A DNA stretch of 64,000 bases from positions 1,612,001 through 1,676,000 of the forward strand of contig NZ_CP076853.1 of assembly GCF_018987265.1 (NCBI RefSeq), given 5' to 3'. The stretch's first letter is position 1. Every line of letters begins with the position of its first letter. The DNA is from Rhizobium sp. WYJ-E13. GTDB lineage: Bacteria; Pseudomonadota; Alphaproteobacteria; Rhizobiales; Rhizobiaceae. Under the pieces are notes generated by a model, which had not been told where the DNA came from, ran no database searches, and was given only the letters and a program-made list of their open reading frames with translations. The translations under genes and the position numbers were made by a program. Below are positions 1-8,229 of this stretch, in pieces.

Positions 1-569
1 GTCAGCTTGCGCAGCGCCTGGCTCATCAAACGGGCCTGCATGCCCGGCAGGTTGTCGCCCATTTCGCCTTCGATTTCGGCGCGCGGCGTCAGCGCTGCAA
101 CCGAGTCGACGACGAGCACGTCGATGGCGCCGGAGCGCACCAGCGTATCGGTGATTTCAAGCGCCTGTTCGCCGGTGTCCGGCTGGGAGATCAAAAGGTT
201 CTGCAGGTCGACGCCGAGCTTGCGGGCATAGACCGGATCGAGCGCATGTTCGGCATCGACGAAGGCGCAGATGCCGCCCTTCTTCTGCGCTTCGGCAATG
301 GTCTGCAGCGCGAGCGTCGTCTTACCGGAGCTTTCCGGACCGTAGATCTCGATGATACGACCCTTCGGCAGACCGCCGATGCCGAGAGCGATATCGAGGC
401 TGAGCGAACCCGTGGAAACCGTTTCGATCTCGACGATGTTCTCGTTCGAGCCGAGTTTCATGATCGAGCCCTTGCCGAACGACCGCTCGATCTGTGAGAG
501 TGCCGCTTCGAGCGCCTTGCTTTTGTCCACCGATTTGTCCTCTACGAGCCGCAATGAATTCTGAGACAT
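1..569 (-). CDS. recA: RecA recombinase, N-terminal part (3' end beyond left edge)
   Basis: ATP-dependent strand-exchange protein of homologous recombination and co-protease that triggers LexA self-cleavage. The 189 visible codons begin [20 protein letters not shown] and contain the Walker A loop GPESSGKT near residue 75, [10 protein letters not shown] near 105 and [17 protein letters not shown] near 155, all RecA signatures. The frame stays open to base 1, so roughly the last half of the gene (RecA is about 350-360 residues) lies outside the window. The ATG at 567-569 is preceded by AGGTGG at good spacing. An SOS-type operator lies 60 bp upstream. Identification is secure; nothing looks unusual in the visible part. 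Confidence 0.98.
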   Translation of the reverse strand, partial: MSQNSLRLVEDKSVDKSKALEAALSQIERSFGKGSIMKLGSNENIVEIETVSTGSLSLDIALGIGGLPKGRIIEIYGPESSGKTTLALQTIAEAQKKGGICAFVDAEHALDPVYARKLGVDLQNLLISQPDTGEQALEITDTLVRSGAIDVLVVDSVAALTPRAEIEGEMGDNLPGMQARLMSQALRKL

Positions 570-628
570 TCGATCCACCTTTAGGTTATTGACGCTGCTC
601 TAGCAATGTCGCCGCTGATGCGAAGTTT

Positions 629-643
629 GTACCCGATTTGTTC
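629..643 (-). promoter_or_regulatory. LexA (SOS) operator of recA
   Basis: On the minus strand the site reads GAAC-AAATCGG-GTAC, that is GAAC-N7-GTAC, the operator form reported from mutational analysis of the Rhizobium etli recA promoter. It lies 60 bp upstream of the recA start, where a repressor would block transcription. LexA binding itself is inferred. Confidence 0.8.
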
Positions 644-798
644 TTATTTCGCAATGGGGTTGCAAATAATTGAAAGAAAAAGGTAAAACGGCCTGTGTTC
701 TATTTTTGTTTTATCGATGCAAAGCAACGGCTTAATGCGTTTCGGCAAGTGAACGCGGCAGCTTTGCCCACCATTCGATTCGCCTGGGGAGTGCAGAA

Positions 799-1743
799 AT
801 GAGCCGCAAGATTCTCGTCCTCGGCGGCGCCCATATCGATCGCCGCGGCCGTATTGCCGGAGAGACGGCGCCTGGTGCCAGCAACCCCGGAACATGGTTC
901 GAGGAACCGGGCGGCGGCGGCTTCAATGCGGCGCGTAATCTCGCCCGGCTCGGTTTCGACGTAACGATGATTTCGCCACGCGGCGGTGACCCGATCGGCG
1001 AGATGGTGAGCGAGGCGGCCGACTTTGCCGGCATCAACGACCGCCCCTTCGTGTTCCTCGATCGCAAGACGCCGAGCTATACGGCGATCATCGAGAGGGA
1101 CGGCAACCTCGTCATCGCGCTGGCGGATATGGACCTCTACCGCTTCTTCGCGCCGCGGCGGCTCTCGATCCGCTGGGTGCGCGACGCCTTCGCCGCCACC
1201 GATTTCATCCTCTTCGATGCCAACCTGCCGGAGGAAACGGCAGTGGCGATCGTCGCAAAGGCAAAGGCACTCGGCAAGCCGGTCGCGGCAATCGCCATTT
1301 CGCCGGCCAAGGTCGTGCGCCTCCTGCCCTGCCTCGATGGCATCGACTATCTCTTCCTCAATGAGGCCGAGGCTGCGGCCCTTGTCGGTGACCGTCCGGA
1401 AGACGCGACCGCCTGGCCGTCCCTGCTCGGTGACATCGGCATTGGTGGTGCGGTCGTCACCCGCGGTCAGCGCGAACTCGTCGCCTTCAAGGATGGACGT
1501 GCGTTTGTCCTTCAGCCACCGATTTCGGACATTGTCGCCGATGTCACCGGCGCGGGAGATTCGCTGGCAGCCGGCACGCTCTCTGCGCTCATGCGTGGCC
1601 TGCCGCTCGAAGAGGCGGTCCGTCATGGCGCGGCGGCGGCAGCATTGACCGTGCAATCATCGCATGCCGTGAACGAAAATCTTTCGCCGGAACTGCTCCG
1701 AGACATGCTTTCGCTTGTCCCGGCGGCGAGAATTCTGCATTGA
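799..1743 (+). CDS. psuK: PfkB-family sugar kinase, probable pseudouridine kinase
   Basis: Expected to phosphorylate pseudouridine to pseudouridine 5'-phosphate in the cytoplasm. The 314-residue protein has the ribokinase/PfkB layout: an N-terminal GGAHIDRRG strand, a glycine-rich GGGGFNAARNLARLG segment near residue 38 (PfkB signature 1) and DVTGAGDSLAAG at about 248-259 (signature 2), with Asp254 the predicted catalytic base. The substrate is inferred from context: psuG starts 30 bp downstream on the same strand, and kinase-glycosidase pairs of this kind are the known pseudouridine catabolic module. Without that neighbour it would only be a PfkB kinase of unknown substrate. Confidence 0.88.
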   Translation: MSRKILVLGGAHIDRRGRIAGETAPGASNPGTWFEEPGGGGFNAARNLARLGFDVTMISPRGGDPIGEMVSEAADFAGINDRPFVFLDRKTPSYTAIIERDGNLVIALADMDLYRFFAPRRLSIRWVRDAFAATDFILFDANLPEETAVAIVAKAKALGKPVAAIAISPAKVVRLLPCLDGIDYLFLNEAEAAALVGDRPEDATAWPSLLGDIGIGGAVVTRGQRELVAFKDGRAFVLQPPISDIVADVTGAGDSLAAGTLSALMRGLPLEEAVRHGAAAAALTVQSSHAVNENLSPELLRDMLSLVPAARILH

Positions 1744-1773
1744 AGCCGCTAAATCGATAAACGGATACGGATC

Positions 1774-2700
1774 ATGACCAAACCCATCTCGCCCCTGCTG
1801 CCGATCTCCTACTCGAAGGAAGTGGCCGCAGCCAAGCAGCGCGGCGCCCCGATCGTAGCGCTCGAATCGACCATCATCACCCATGGCATGCCCTATCCCG
1901 GCAATATCGAAATGGCGCGCAGCGTCGAAGCGATCATCCGCGACCAGGGTGCCGTTCCCGCGACCATCGCCGTTATCCACGGCACGCTGCATATCGGCCT
2001 CGAAGCTGCAGAGCTGGAGCAGCTCGCCCAGGCCAAGGACGTGATGAAGGTCTCGCGCGCCGATATCGCCTTCGCGATCGCCGAACGCCGCACCGGTGCG
2101 ACCACCGTTGCCGCTACGATGATCGCGGCAGCTCGCGCCGGCATCAGGGTCTTCGCGACCGGCGGTATTGGCGGCGTGCATCGTGGCGCCGAAGAAACAT
2201 TCGATATCTCCGCCGACCTCGAAGAGCTCGCCCGCACCGGCGTCATCGTCGTCTGCGCCGGCGCCAAGGCGATCCTCGATATTCCGAAGACGCTGGAAGT
2301 GCTGGAAACCCGCGGCGTGCCCGTCGTCACCTATGAAAGCGATGAATTCCCGGCCTTCTGGTCGCGCTCCTCAGGCATCCGCAGCCCTCTGACCCTGAAC
2401 AGCCCGGCCGCGATCGCCAATTTCCAGACAACCCGCGAGCAGCTTGGCATCGAAGGCGGCATGCTGATCGCCAATCCTGTCCCGGAAGCCGACGAAATCG
2501 CCCGCGAGGAAATGGAGATCTATATCGAGCGCGCGCTCGACAGCGCCGAGCGCGACGAAATCACCGGCAAGGCGGTAACGCCTTACCTGCTGAGCACGAT
2601 CTTCGACCTGACGGACGGCCAGAGCCTGAAGACCAATATTGCGCTTGTGGAGAACAATGCGCGGCTGGCGGCAGAGATTGCCGTGGCGCTTGGCGAGTGA
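1774..2700 (+). CDS. psuG: Pseudouridine-5'-phosphate glycosidase
   Basis: Cleaves pseudouridine 5'-phosphate to uracil and ribose 5-phosphate, the second step of pseudouridine breakdown. The 308-residue product has the hallmarks of the PsuG/IndA family: PIVALESTIITHGMPYP near the N-terminus (Glu31 at the active site), VFATGGIGGVHRG near residue 126, and CAGAKAILDIPKTLE with Lys165, matching the Schiff-base lysine (Lys166) of E. coli PsuG. Length is normal for the family. It forms an apparent two-gene operon with the upstream kinase and is followed within 10 bp by a terminator hairpin. Confidence 0.96.
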   Translation: MTKPISPLLPISYSKEVAAAKQRGAPIVALESTIITHGMPYPGNIEMARSVEAIIRDQGAVPATIAVIHGTLHIGLEAAELEQLAQAKDVMKVSRADIAFAIAERRTGATTVAATMIAAARAGIRVFATGGIGGVHRGAEETFDISADLEELARTGVIVVCAGAKAILDIPKTLEVLETRGVPVVTYESDEFPAFWSRSSGIRSPLTLNSPAAIANFQTTREQLGIEGGMLIANPVPEADEIAREEMEIYIERALDSAERDEITGKAVTPYLLSTIFDLTDGQSLKTNIALVENNARLAAEIAVALGE

Positions 2701-2709
2701 TTTTTGATG

Positions 2710-2735
2710 GGGCGGGCTGGTCCCGCCCTATTTTT
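2710..2735 (+). terminator. Rho-independent terminator of psuK-psuG
   Basis: GGGCGGG (2710-2716) and CCCGCCC (2722-2728) form a perfect 7-bp stem followed by TATTTTT, 9 bp after the psuG stop. Confidence 0.85.
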
Positions 2736-2815
2736 GGGCTGTGCGTTTGGCCACTGCCTGCCGATAGGGTGTGCCCCACGGCACGGTCTCTCCGGTAACC
2801 GCCAGACGGTAATCT

Positions 2816-5419
2816 TCAGCTATCCAGCGTCTCTTTCACCACCACGGCCAGCTGCTTCAGCGAAAACGGCTTCGGCAGGAAGCCGAATTTGGCTTCCGGC
2901 GGCAGGTTGCGGGCGAATGCATCCTCGGCATAGCCTGACACGAAAATGAACTTCAGATCCGGATAGTTCTTGCGCAATTCGCGCAGCAGTGAAGGTCCGT
3001 CCATCTCCGGCATCACCACGTCGGAGACGACGATGTCCACCTTGCCTTCCAGCTCCTCCATGATCTCGAGGGCTTCGACGCCGGACCCCGCTTCATGGAC
3101 CGTATAGCCGCGCGTCTCCAGCATGCGCTTGCCGCCGCGCCGCACGGCCTCTTCGTCCTCCACCAGCAGGATGACGGCCGAGCCGGTCAGGTCTTCCGGC
3201 TGCTGCGGCTGGACCAGTTCCACAACCTGCGCGCCGCCGGCCGCAACGGCTCGATCGGCGGCTTCGGCCTCAGCGGCAACTGCGGGCTCGACGATATGGC
3301 GCGGCAGGAAGATGCGGAAGGTCGTGCCCTTGCCGACCTCCGATTCCGGCTGGATATAACCGCCGGATTGCTTGACGATGCCATAGACCATGGCAAGGCC
3401 GAGACCGGTACCCTTGCCCACATCCTTGGTCGTGAAGAAGGGCTCGAAGATCTTGTCCATGATCTCGGGCGCAATGCCGGTGCCGGTATCGGTCACCTCG
3501 ACCAGCACCATGTCTTCATGCGGCATGTAGGAATAGTTGAAGGCCGCAACTTCGGCTGCCGGCAGATTACGGGTGCGCAGCGTCAGCGTGCCGCCATCCG
3601 GCATGGCGTCGCGCGCATTGACGCAGAGATTGATCAGCACCTGCTCGAATTGCGAAAGATCGGTTTTGACCGGCCAGAGATCGCGGCCATATTCCACGTC
3701 GAGCTTGACATTGGTACCCGAAAGCAGCCGGTCGACCAGCATGCGCAGGTCGCCCACGACATCGGTCAGGTTCAACACCGTCGGCCGCATCGTCTGCTTG
3801 CGCGAGAAGGCGAGAAGCTGGCGCACGAGCACCGCAGCGCGATTGGCGTTGCGCTTGATCTCGATCAGATCGGCGAAGCTCGCATCGGCAGGCCGCGCCT
3901 GCAAGAGCAGGTGGTCGGAAGACAGCAGGATTGCCGTCAGCACGTTGTTGAAATCGTGTGCGATGCCGCCGGCAAGCGTGCCGACCGCGTTCATCTTCTG
4001 CGTCTGCGCCATCTGCGCTTCCAGCGCCTTCTGCTCGGTCACTTCGACCGCGTAGACAATGGCCGCCTCCTCGGGCGCCTCGTCGCTCTGGTCGATGACG
4101 GCATTCACATAGAAGCGGAAGAAACGCGCATCGTCCGTCGGCGTGCGGGAATCGATCGGCGCGATATCGCCCTGCCGGTCCTTGGCGGCGGCGAGTGCCG
4201 CGGCAAGCTGCGGCCGGTCGCTTTCCTGCACGATCGTTTCCAGAAGCGCGCCGCGCTCCAGATCGTCACGCGAGACGATATTGGAGAAGAGTTTCAGGAA
4301 AGGCGCGTTGGTGCGCAGGATCTTGCCGTTGCCATCGACGGAGGCAATCGCCATCGGCGTGTTGTTGAAAAAACGCGTGAAGCGCATGGCGGCTGCAGAA
4401 GCAGATTGCCCGTTCTCGCCGTCCTTGTCGCGCGTCAGCACGATCGTCCGGCTTTCGCCCGGCGCCCCGTCGCGCATGGAGGTGACACGGTGGATGATCT
4501 GCACCGGCAGGCTCTGGCCGTTGGATTTACGCAGGTCTAGGTCGAGCGTCACGGTCTTTTTCAGACCCGGCTCGGCCTGTACGGATTGGATCAGCGCCAG
4601 CCCCTCGCCCGCCACCAGATCGCCGATGTTCATCGAGCCCGGGATGAATTTAGTGAGATCGAGACCCAGCCATTCGGCAAGCGTCGCGTTCAGATAAAAG
4701 ATCTCGCCCTTGCGCCCGGCTGAGAAGAAGCCTGATGGAGCATGGTCGAGATAGTCAATCGCGTTCTGCAGCTCCTTGAAGAACCGCTCCTGGTCCTCGC
4801 GCTCGGCGGTGATATCGGTGATCTGCCAGATCTGCAGAGGCTTGCCGTCGCCCTCTTCCGGCTTCAGTTGCCGGGCTTTCAGGCGGTACCAATGGGCGCC
4901 GGCGCTGCTCCCCGGTCCGACGGCGCGCAGCAGGCGGAATTCCTCGTGGCCTTCCCGGCCCTCGCGCAGGCCGTTTACCAGCCGGTAGAGCGCCTCGTTC
5001 GATTCGCGGTGGCGCGACAGCAGCGTTTCCAGCGTCTGCACCTCGGTCGCCTTGCGTGCGCCCGTCAGCGCCCCATAGGCGGCATTGGCGTAGACGATGC
5101 GGCCCTTGTCGTCAGTGATCAGCGTCCCGTCCGGATGGCTGTTCAGGAAAGCGCGCGCCAGGCCGTCGGACTGGCGCTGCGGCATCACCTCGATGAAGCC
5201 GATGACCGAGGATACCAGGAAGAAGATGCCGACCATGGCGAGAACGCCGAGACAGCCAAGCACCAACTCGTTGCCGAGCGAATCCTTGAAGAAGACGAAG
5301 GCTGCCGCCGCCGCAATCAGCACGATCGCCAGCAGGATGATGCGTATTGCCGTGCCAGAACGCCCCCCACGATCCACGAGCGGGGCGTTATAGTCGTCGA
5401 CCTGACGCGATTTCGTCAT
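2816..5419 (-). CDS. cckA: CckA hybrid histidine kinase (cell-cycle phosphorelay)
   Basis: Membrane-bound hybrid kinase that feeds phosphate through ChpT to CtrA and CpdR in alphaproteobacteria. The 867-residue protein has two N-terminal membrane segments (about 24-44 and 51-78), PAS-like regions (about 88-210, 215-330, 345-460), an H-box [12 protein letters not shown] with His488, an ATPase module ([10 protein letters not shown] near 601; DTGTGIAP near 644; [18 protein letters not shown] near 670), a Pro/Ala/Glu-rich linker and a C-terminal receiver with Asp800 in [13 protein letters not shown]. This order and length match CckA. It stands alone, divergent from the FliO-like gene. A CtrA-type box occurs elsewhere in the window, upstream of the GPR-like gene. 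Confidence 0.96.
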   Translation of the reverse strand: MTKSRQVDDYNAPLVDRGGRSGTAIRIILLAIVLIAAAAAFVFFKDSLGNELVLGCLGVLAMVGIFFLVSSVIGFIEVMPQRQSDGLARAFLNSHPDGTLITDDKGRIVYANAAYGALTGARKATEVQTLETLLSRHRESNEALYRLVNGLREGREGHEEFRLLRAVGPGSSAGAHWYRLKARQLKPEEGDGKPLQIWQITDITAEREDQERFFKELQNAIDYLDHAPSGFFSAGRKGEIFYLNATLAEWLGLDLTKFIPGSMNIGDLVAGEGLALIQSVQAEPGLKKTVTLDLDLRKSNGQSLPVQIIHRVTSMRDGAPGESRTIVLTRDKDGENGQSASAAAMRFTRFFNNTPMAIASVDGNGKILRTNAPFLKLFSNIVSRDDLERGALLETIVQESDRPQLAAALAAAKDRQGDIAPIDSRTPTDDARFFRFYVNAVIDQSDEAPEEAAIVYAVEVTEQKALEAQMAQTQKMNAVGTLAGGIAHDFNNVLTAILLSSDHLLLQARPADASFADLIEIKRNANRAAVLVRQLLAFSRKQTMRPTVLNLTDVVGDLRMLVDRLLSGTNVKLDVEYGRDLWPVKTDLSQFEQVLINLCVNARDAMPDGGTLTLRTRNLPAAEVAAFNYSYMPHEDMVLVEVTDTGTGIAPEIMDKIFEPFFTTKDVGKGTGLGLAMVYGIVKQSGGYIQPESEVGKGTTFRIFLPRHIVEPAVAAEAEAADRAVAAGGAQVVELVQPQQPEDLTGSAVILLVEDEEAVRRGGKRMLETRGYTVHEAGSGVEALEIMEELEGKVDIVVSDVVMPEMDGPSLLRELRKNYPDLKFIFVSGYAEDAFARNLPPEAKFGFLPKPFSLKQLAVVVKETLDS

Positions 5420-5723
5420 CTATTCCTCGCATAAGCCCTTCCTGCCGCGCTCGTAACACCGCTACGAAGCAGGAATCAGGCAGTCTTTTCCTTCTTATCA
5501 ACTTGCTGCGCCGGCAAAAACAGCAGGTTTCATCAGACTGCTTGAATTCACAGGCAAACGCGCCAATTTGCCCATAATCCCGCCGGTGCCGCAGCGAGCG
5601 TCGGGCCAAATAGCTGCACAACACGAAATCGCGTTCGCCGGTGACTGGACAGACCTGCCGGCTCTTGCCTAAGGAGCGGAAAAGTCGTCTGTTGTGCCAT
5701 AATGCGAAATGGAGTGAGTGCCT
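5420..5723. other. Intergenic region between divergent cckA and FliO-like gene
   Basis: About 300 bp that must carry both promoters. I see no coding frame, TTAA-N7-TTAA box or strong hairpin. The only site I would note is GGAG at 5711-5714, the ribosome-binding site of the rightward gene. Confidence 0.6.
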
Positions 5724-6848
5724 ATGTTCGATGATGTTGTAGGAGCTTACGGCAGCCGCTTCCTGCTTGCCGCCGGCGGCGTCGGTATTGCGCTCATCCT
5801 GCTCATCGCCATCCTGTGGTTTCTTCGCAACCGCGCGCCCTCGCCCTTCGTCCGCGGTGGCCGCAACCGCCAGCCGCGTCTGCAGGTGCTCGATGCCGCC
5901 GCCGTCGATGCCCGCCGTCGCCTGGTGCTCGTGCGGCGCGATAATGTCGAACATCTCGTCATGATCGGCGGACCCACTGATATAGTCATCGAAAGCCGCA
6001 TCCTGCCGGAATCGGAAGCCGAAACGGCCGCTGAGTTCCGCCCGCAGCCGGTCGTGGAGCGCCCAGTCGTCCAGGAACCGTCTCTCGTCCAGCCGCGCCG
6101 CGAGCCGCCGCCGGCCCCGCAGCCGCGACCGGTTGCCGCTTCCGTCGCGCCGCCAGTAACGGCAAGCTCCGAACCTGATTTCGAAACCTATATGCCGACG
6201 CCGACACCCGCCCCTGTCATCGCCCCGCCTGCCGAGCCTATCCGCCAGCGTGCCGAGCCCCCGGTCGCTCCGGCTGTGGCCCCGCCCATGACTGCTCAGC
6301 AAATGTCTGCTCAGCAAATGCCGAGCCAGCCGGAACGTTCCGCTCCGCAGATGTCGGCTCCGCTCACAGCCGAGCGTGACGGCCTGCAGCGCGCGCCGCA
6401 GGTTCAGCCGCGCCAGTCCGAACGCCCGGCTCCGCAGCCGGTGCCGGATGCGGCCAACGCCGCCGATATCCTCGATGCAGCCCGCCAGCGGGTGTTGCCG
6501 CAGCAACGCATCGAACCGGAAGTTTCCACGCCCCCTGCTCAAGGCATCCCCACCGTTTCGCGCGGCGCACCAGTGGCGACGGAAGATGGCGGCGTGCAAT
6601 CGGCTGCCATCCGCCGGGACTTCCAGCGCATCCTGGATGAGGAAATAACCGGTAATGTCGCCGCAGACCGCGTGGTTCCCGCGCCCAATGCCCAGCAGCC
6701 GCGCCCTGCCCCGCAGCCCGCCTCTTCTCAGCCTGGATCAATGCCGCGCCGCGACCCCGAAATGGCGCCGATCACAGGTGCGGATGCAGCACTTCAGAAG
6801 GAAGTCGCCCGCATCTTCGGCGAAATGAGCGTCAACCGCGACAAGTGA
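5724..6848 (+). CDS. Membrane-anchored protein with FliO-like domain and Pro-rich tail
   Basis: A protein of 374 residues with one N-terminal membrane helix (about 12-32, FLLAAGGVGIALILLIAILWF) followed by a short beta-rich segment (PRLQVLDAAAVDARRRLVLVRRDNVEHLVMIGGPTDIVIE in two pieces) resembling the cytoplasmic part of FliO. The rest is Pro/Ala/Gln-rich and probably disordered, with short repeats such as MTAQQMSAQQMPSQ. I chose ATG 5724 because GGAG lies 9 bp upstream; a GTG at 5718 is too close. FliO helps assemble the flagellar export gate, but no flagellar gene is nearby, so a flagellar role is unproven. It lies between cckA and dksA. Confidence 0.75.
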   Translation: MFDDVVGAYGSRFLLAAGGVGIALILLIAILWFLRNRAPSPFVRGGRNRQPRLQVLDAAAVDARRRLVLVRRDNVEHLVMIGGPTDIVIESRILPESEAETAAEFRPQPVVERPVVQEPSLVQPRREPPPAPQPRPVAASVAPPVTASSEPDFETYMPTPTPAPVIAPPAEPIRQRAEPPVAPAVAPPMTAQQMSAQQMPSQPERSAPQMSAPLTAERDGLQRAPQVQPRQSERPAPQPVPDAANAADILDAARQRVLPQQRIEPEVSTPPAQGIPTVSRGAPVATEDGGVQSAAIRRDFQRILDEEITGNVAADRVVPAPNAQQPRPAPQPASSQPGSMPRRDPEMAPITGADAALQKEVARIFGEMSVNRDK

Positions 6849-6906
6849 GCGGGAGCGCCAGATAAAAGCCGGGGCCATATGGCCCCAGAGCAAAGGGCAC
6901 TAAAAC

Positions 6907-6944
6907 AAAAAAAGGCACCGCGGTCGTCTCGCGGCGCCTTTTTT
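6907..6944. terminator. Bidirectional terminator between FliO-like gene and dksA
   Basis: AAAAAAGGC-A-CCGCG pairs with CGCGG-C-GCCTTTTTT around a short loop (one A-C mismatch). Runs of A and T on both flanks make it usable for the rightward gene and for the leftward dksA, whose stop is at 6965. Confidence 0.88.
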
Positions 6945-6964
6945 CATTGTCGGTCCGGAACCGA

Positions 6965-7384
6965 TTATTCGTCCCGGTAAACCTTTTCGCGCCGCTCGTG
7001 GCGTTCCTGCGCTTCGATCGACAGCGTAGCGATTGGCCGGGCGTCGAGACGCTTGAGACCGATCGGTTCGCCGGTTTCCTCGCAGTAGCCGTAGGTGCCA
7101 TCTTCAATGCGTTGCAGGGCTGCGTCGATCTTGGAGATCAGCTTTCTCTGACGGTCACGGGCGCGAAGTTCGATCGCCCGATCGGTTTCGGAGGATGCAC
7201 GATCTGCGAGATCAGGGTGGTTTGCGCTTTCCTCAGCCAGATGGTCGAGCGTTTCGCGCGCTTCTCTAAGGATATCGTTTTTCCAGGCAACCAGCTTGGC
7301 TCTGAAATAAGCGCGCTGGTTCGTATTCATGAACTCCTCGTCTTCCGAGGGAACATAATTGCTAAGATCGATCTTCTCACTCAA
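6965..7384 (-). CDS. dksA: DksA-family RNA polymerase-binding regulator lacking most zinc ligands
   Basis: Binds the RNA polymerase secondary channel and works with ppGpp in the stringent response. The 139-residue protein has the DksA coiled coil, then GTYGYCEETGEPIGLKRLDA and RPIATLSIEAQERHERRE. In E. coli DksA this zinc finger carries four cysteines (CESC and CIDC); here only the first remains and the others are Thr, Ser and Ala positions, so zinc binding should be lost or weak, as in cysteine-poor DksA variants. Start: TTG at 7384 has AGGAG 7 bp upstream, reading LSEKIDLSNY (initiator Met); an in-frame ATG seven codons earlier has that same site inside the coding region. Confidence 0.92.
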   Translation of the reverse strand: MSEKIDLSNYVPSEDEEFMNTNQRAYFRAKLVAWKNDILREARETLDHLAEESANHPDLADRASSETDRAIELRARDRQRKLISKIDAALQRIEDGTYGYCEETGEPIGLKRLDARPIATLSIEAQERHERREKVYRDE

Positions 7385-7467
7385 CGCGATTCTCCTGAAG
7401 AACATCTCATCTGGCGGGCTGTATATCCCAAGCGCTATCAGCGATTCAAGCCAAATAAGACACGTAA

Positions 7468-7485
7468 ACAGATTTTTAAATCTGT
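7468..7485. promoter_or_regulatory. 18-bp AT-rich palindrome upstream of dksA
   Basis: ACAGATTT-TT-AAATCTGT is a perfect inverted repeat 84 bp upstream of the dksA start, in AT-rich DNA unlike its surroundings. It could be an operator of dksA or a small hairpin. I do not recognise the motif. Confidence 0.4.
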
Positions 7486-7661
7486 CATAAATTTGAGCTA
7501 ACAGTCTATTTTCTCACCATTATTCCGAGCGGTGATTCTCACCTCGCATTCAAAATGCCGTGTTGCGACCGCCCTTTTGCGCTCACGAAAGCCTTTCGAC
7601 AGTTGACGTCGCCGGACCGCAGCCGCTACTTAAAAGGCTCCGCTCGAAGCTGGATTTGCCC

Positions 7662-8156
7662 ATGGTCGCCCTCCTGCCTCCACCGCACCGGATCTACCTC
7701 CTCCGTCATGCCCAAGCTGCCCAGGCCGAGCCCGGACAGCGCGATTTCGACCGCCCGCTGAGCGAGAAGGGGTTTGGGGATGCCGAGATCGTCGCCGACC
7801 GTGCTGCCGACAAGGGCTACCGTCCGGATATCCTCATCAGTTCGACGGCGCTCCGCTGCCGTGACACCGCGGAGGCCGTGCATCGCGCCATGGGCGAAAC
7901 GCTGGATATGCGTTTTGTCGACACGCTCTATAATGCCTCCGTCGATACCTATCTCGAAATCCTCGACACACAGGATGTGGGGAGCGTCATGCTCGTCGGC
8001 CATAACCCGACCATGGAACAGGCCCTATCGGCACTGATCGGCCACAAGGCGATGGCGGCCTCTTTGCCGAAGGGCTTCCCAACGGGCGGTCTCGCCGTCA
8101 TCGACTACGTCACGACGACTGCGGCGTGGCGTCTCGTCGATTTCGTCACCGACTGA
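7662..8156 (+). CDS. SixA-like histidine phosphatase
   Basis: Small phosphoglycerate-mutase-superfamily phosphatase, 164 residues. The N-terminus HRIYLLRHAQA carries the Arg-His pair (His16 expected to be phosphorylated during catalysis); SSTALRCRDTAEAV near 65 and VMLVGHNPTMEQ near 110 with the second catalytic His complete the fold. SixA removes phosphate from histidine residues of phosphotransfer proteins; the substrate here is unknown. ATG 7662 fits the family start; the frame is open further upstream, but that extension lacks family character. The gene is followed after 73 bp by ycjX. Confidence 0.88.
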   Translation: MVALLPPPHRIYLLRHAQAAQAEPGQRDFDRPLSEKGFGDAEIVADRAADKGYRPDILISSTALRCRDTAEAVHRAMGETLDMRFVDTLYNASVDTYLEILDTQDVGSVMLVGHNPTMEQALSALIGHKAMAASLPKGFPTGGLAVIDYVTTTAAWRLVDFVTD

Positions 8157-8229
8157 GCTTTTCGCGCCGCTTCTTTTTCGGGCAGCGGCCCTTTCCTATA
8201 TTGCAGGCAGTGCCATCAGGGATTCCGAT

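Noticed and set aside
3095..4540. A 481-codon frame opposite cckA
   Set aside because: A shadow of the CckA gene, which has complete kinase and receiver motifs; the reverse product is His/Arg/Gln-rich with no domain.
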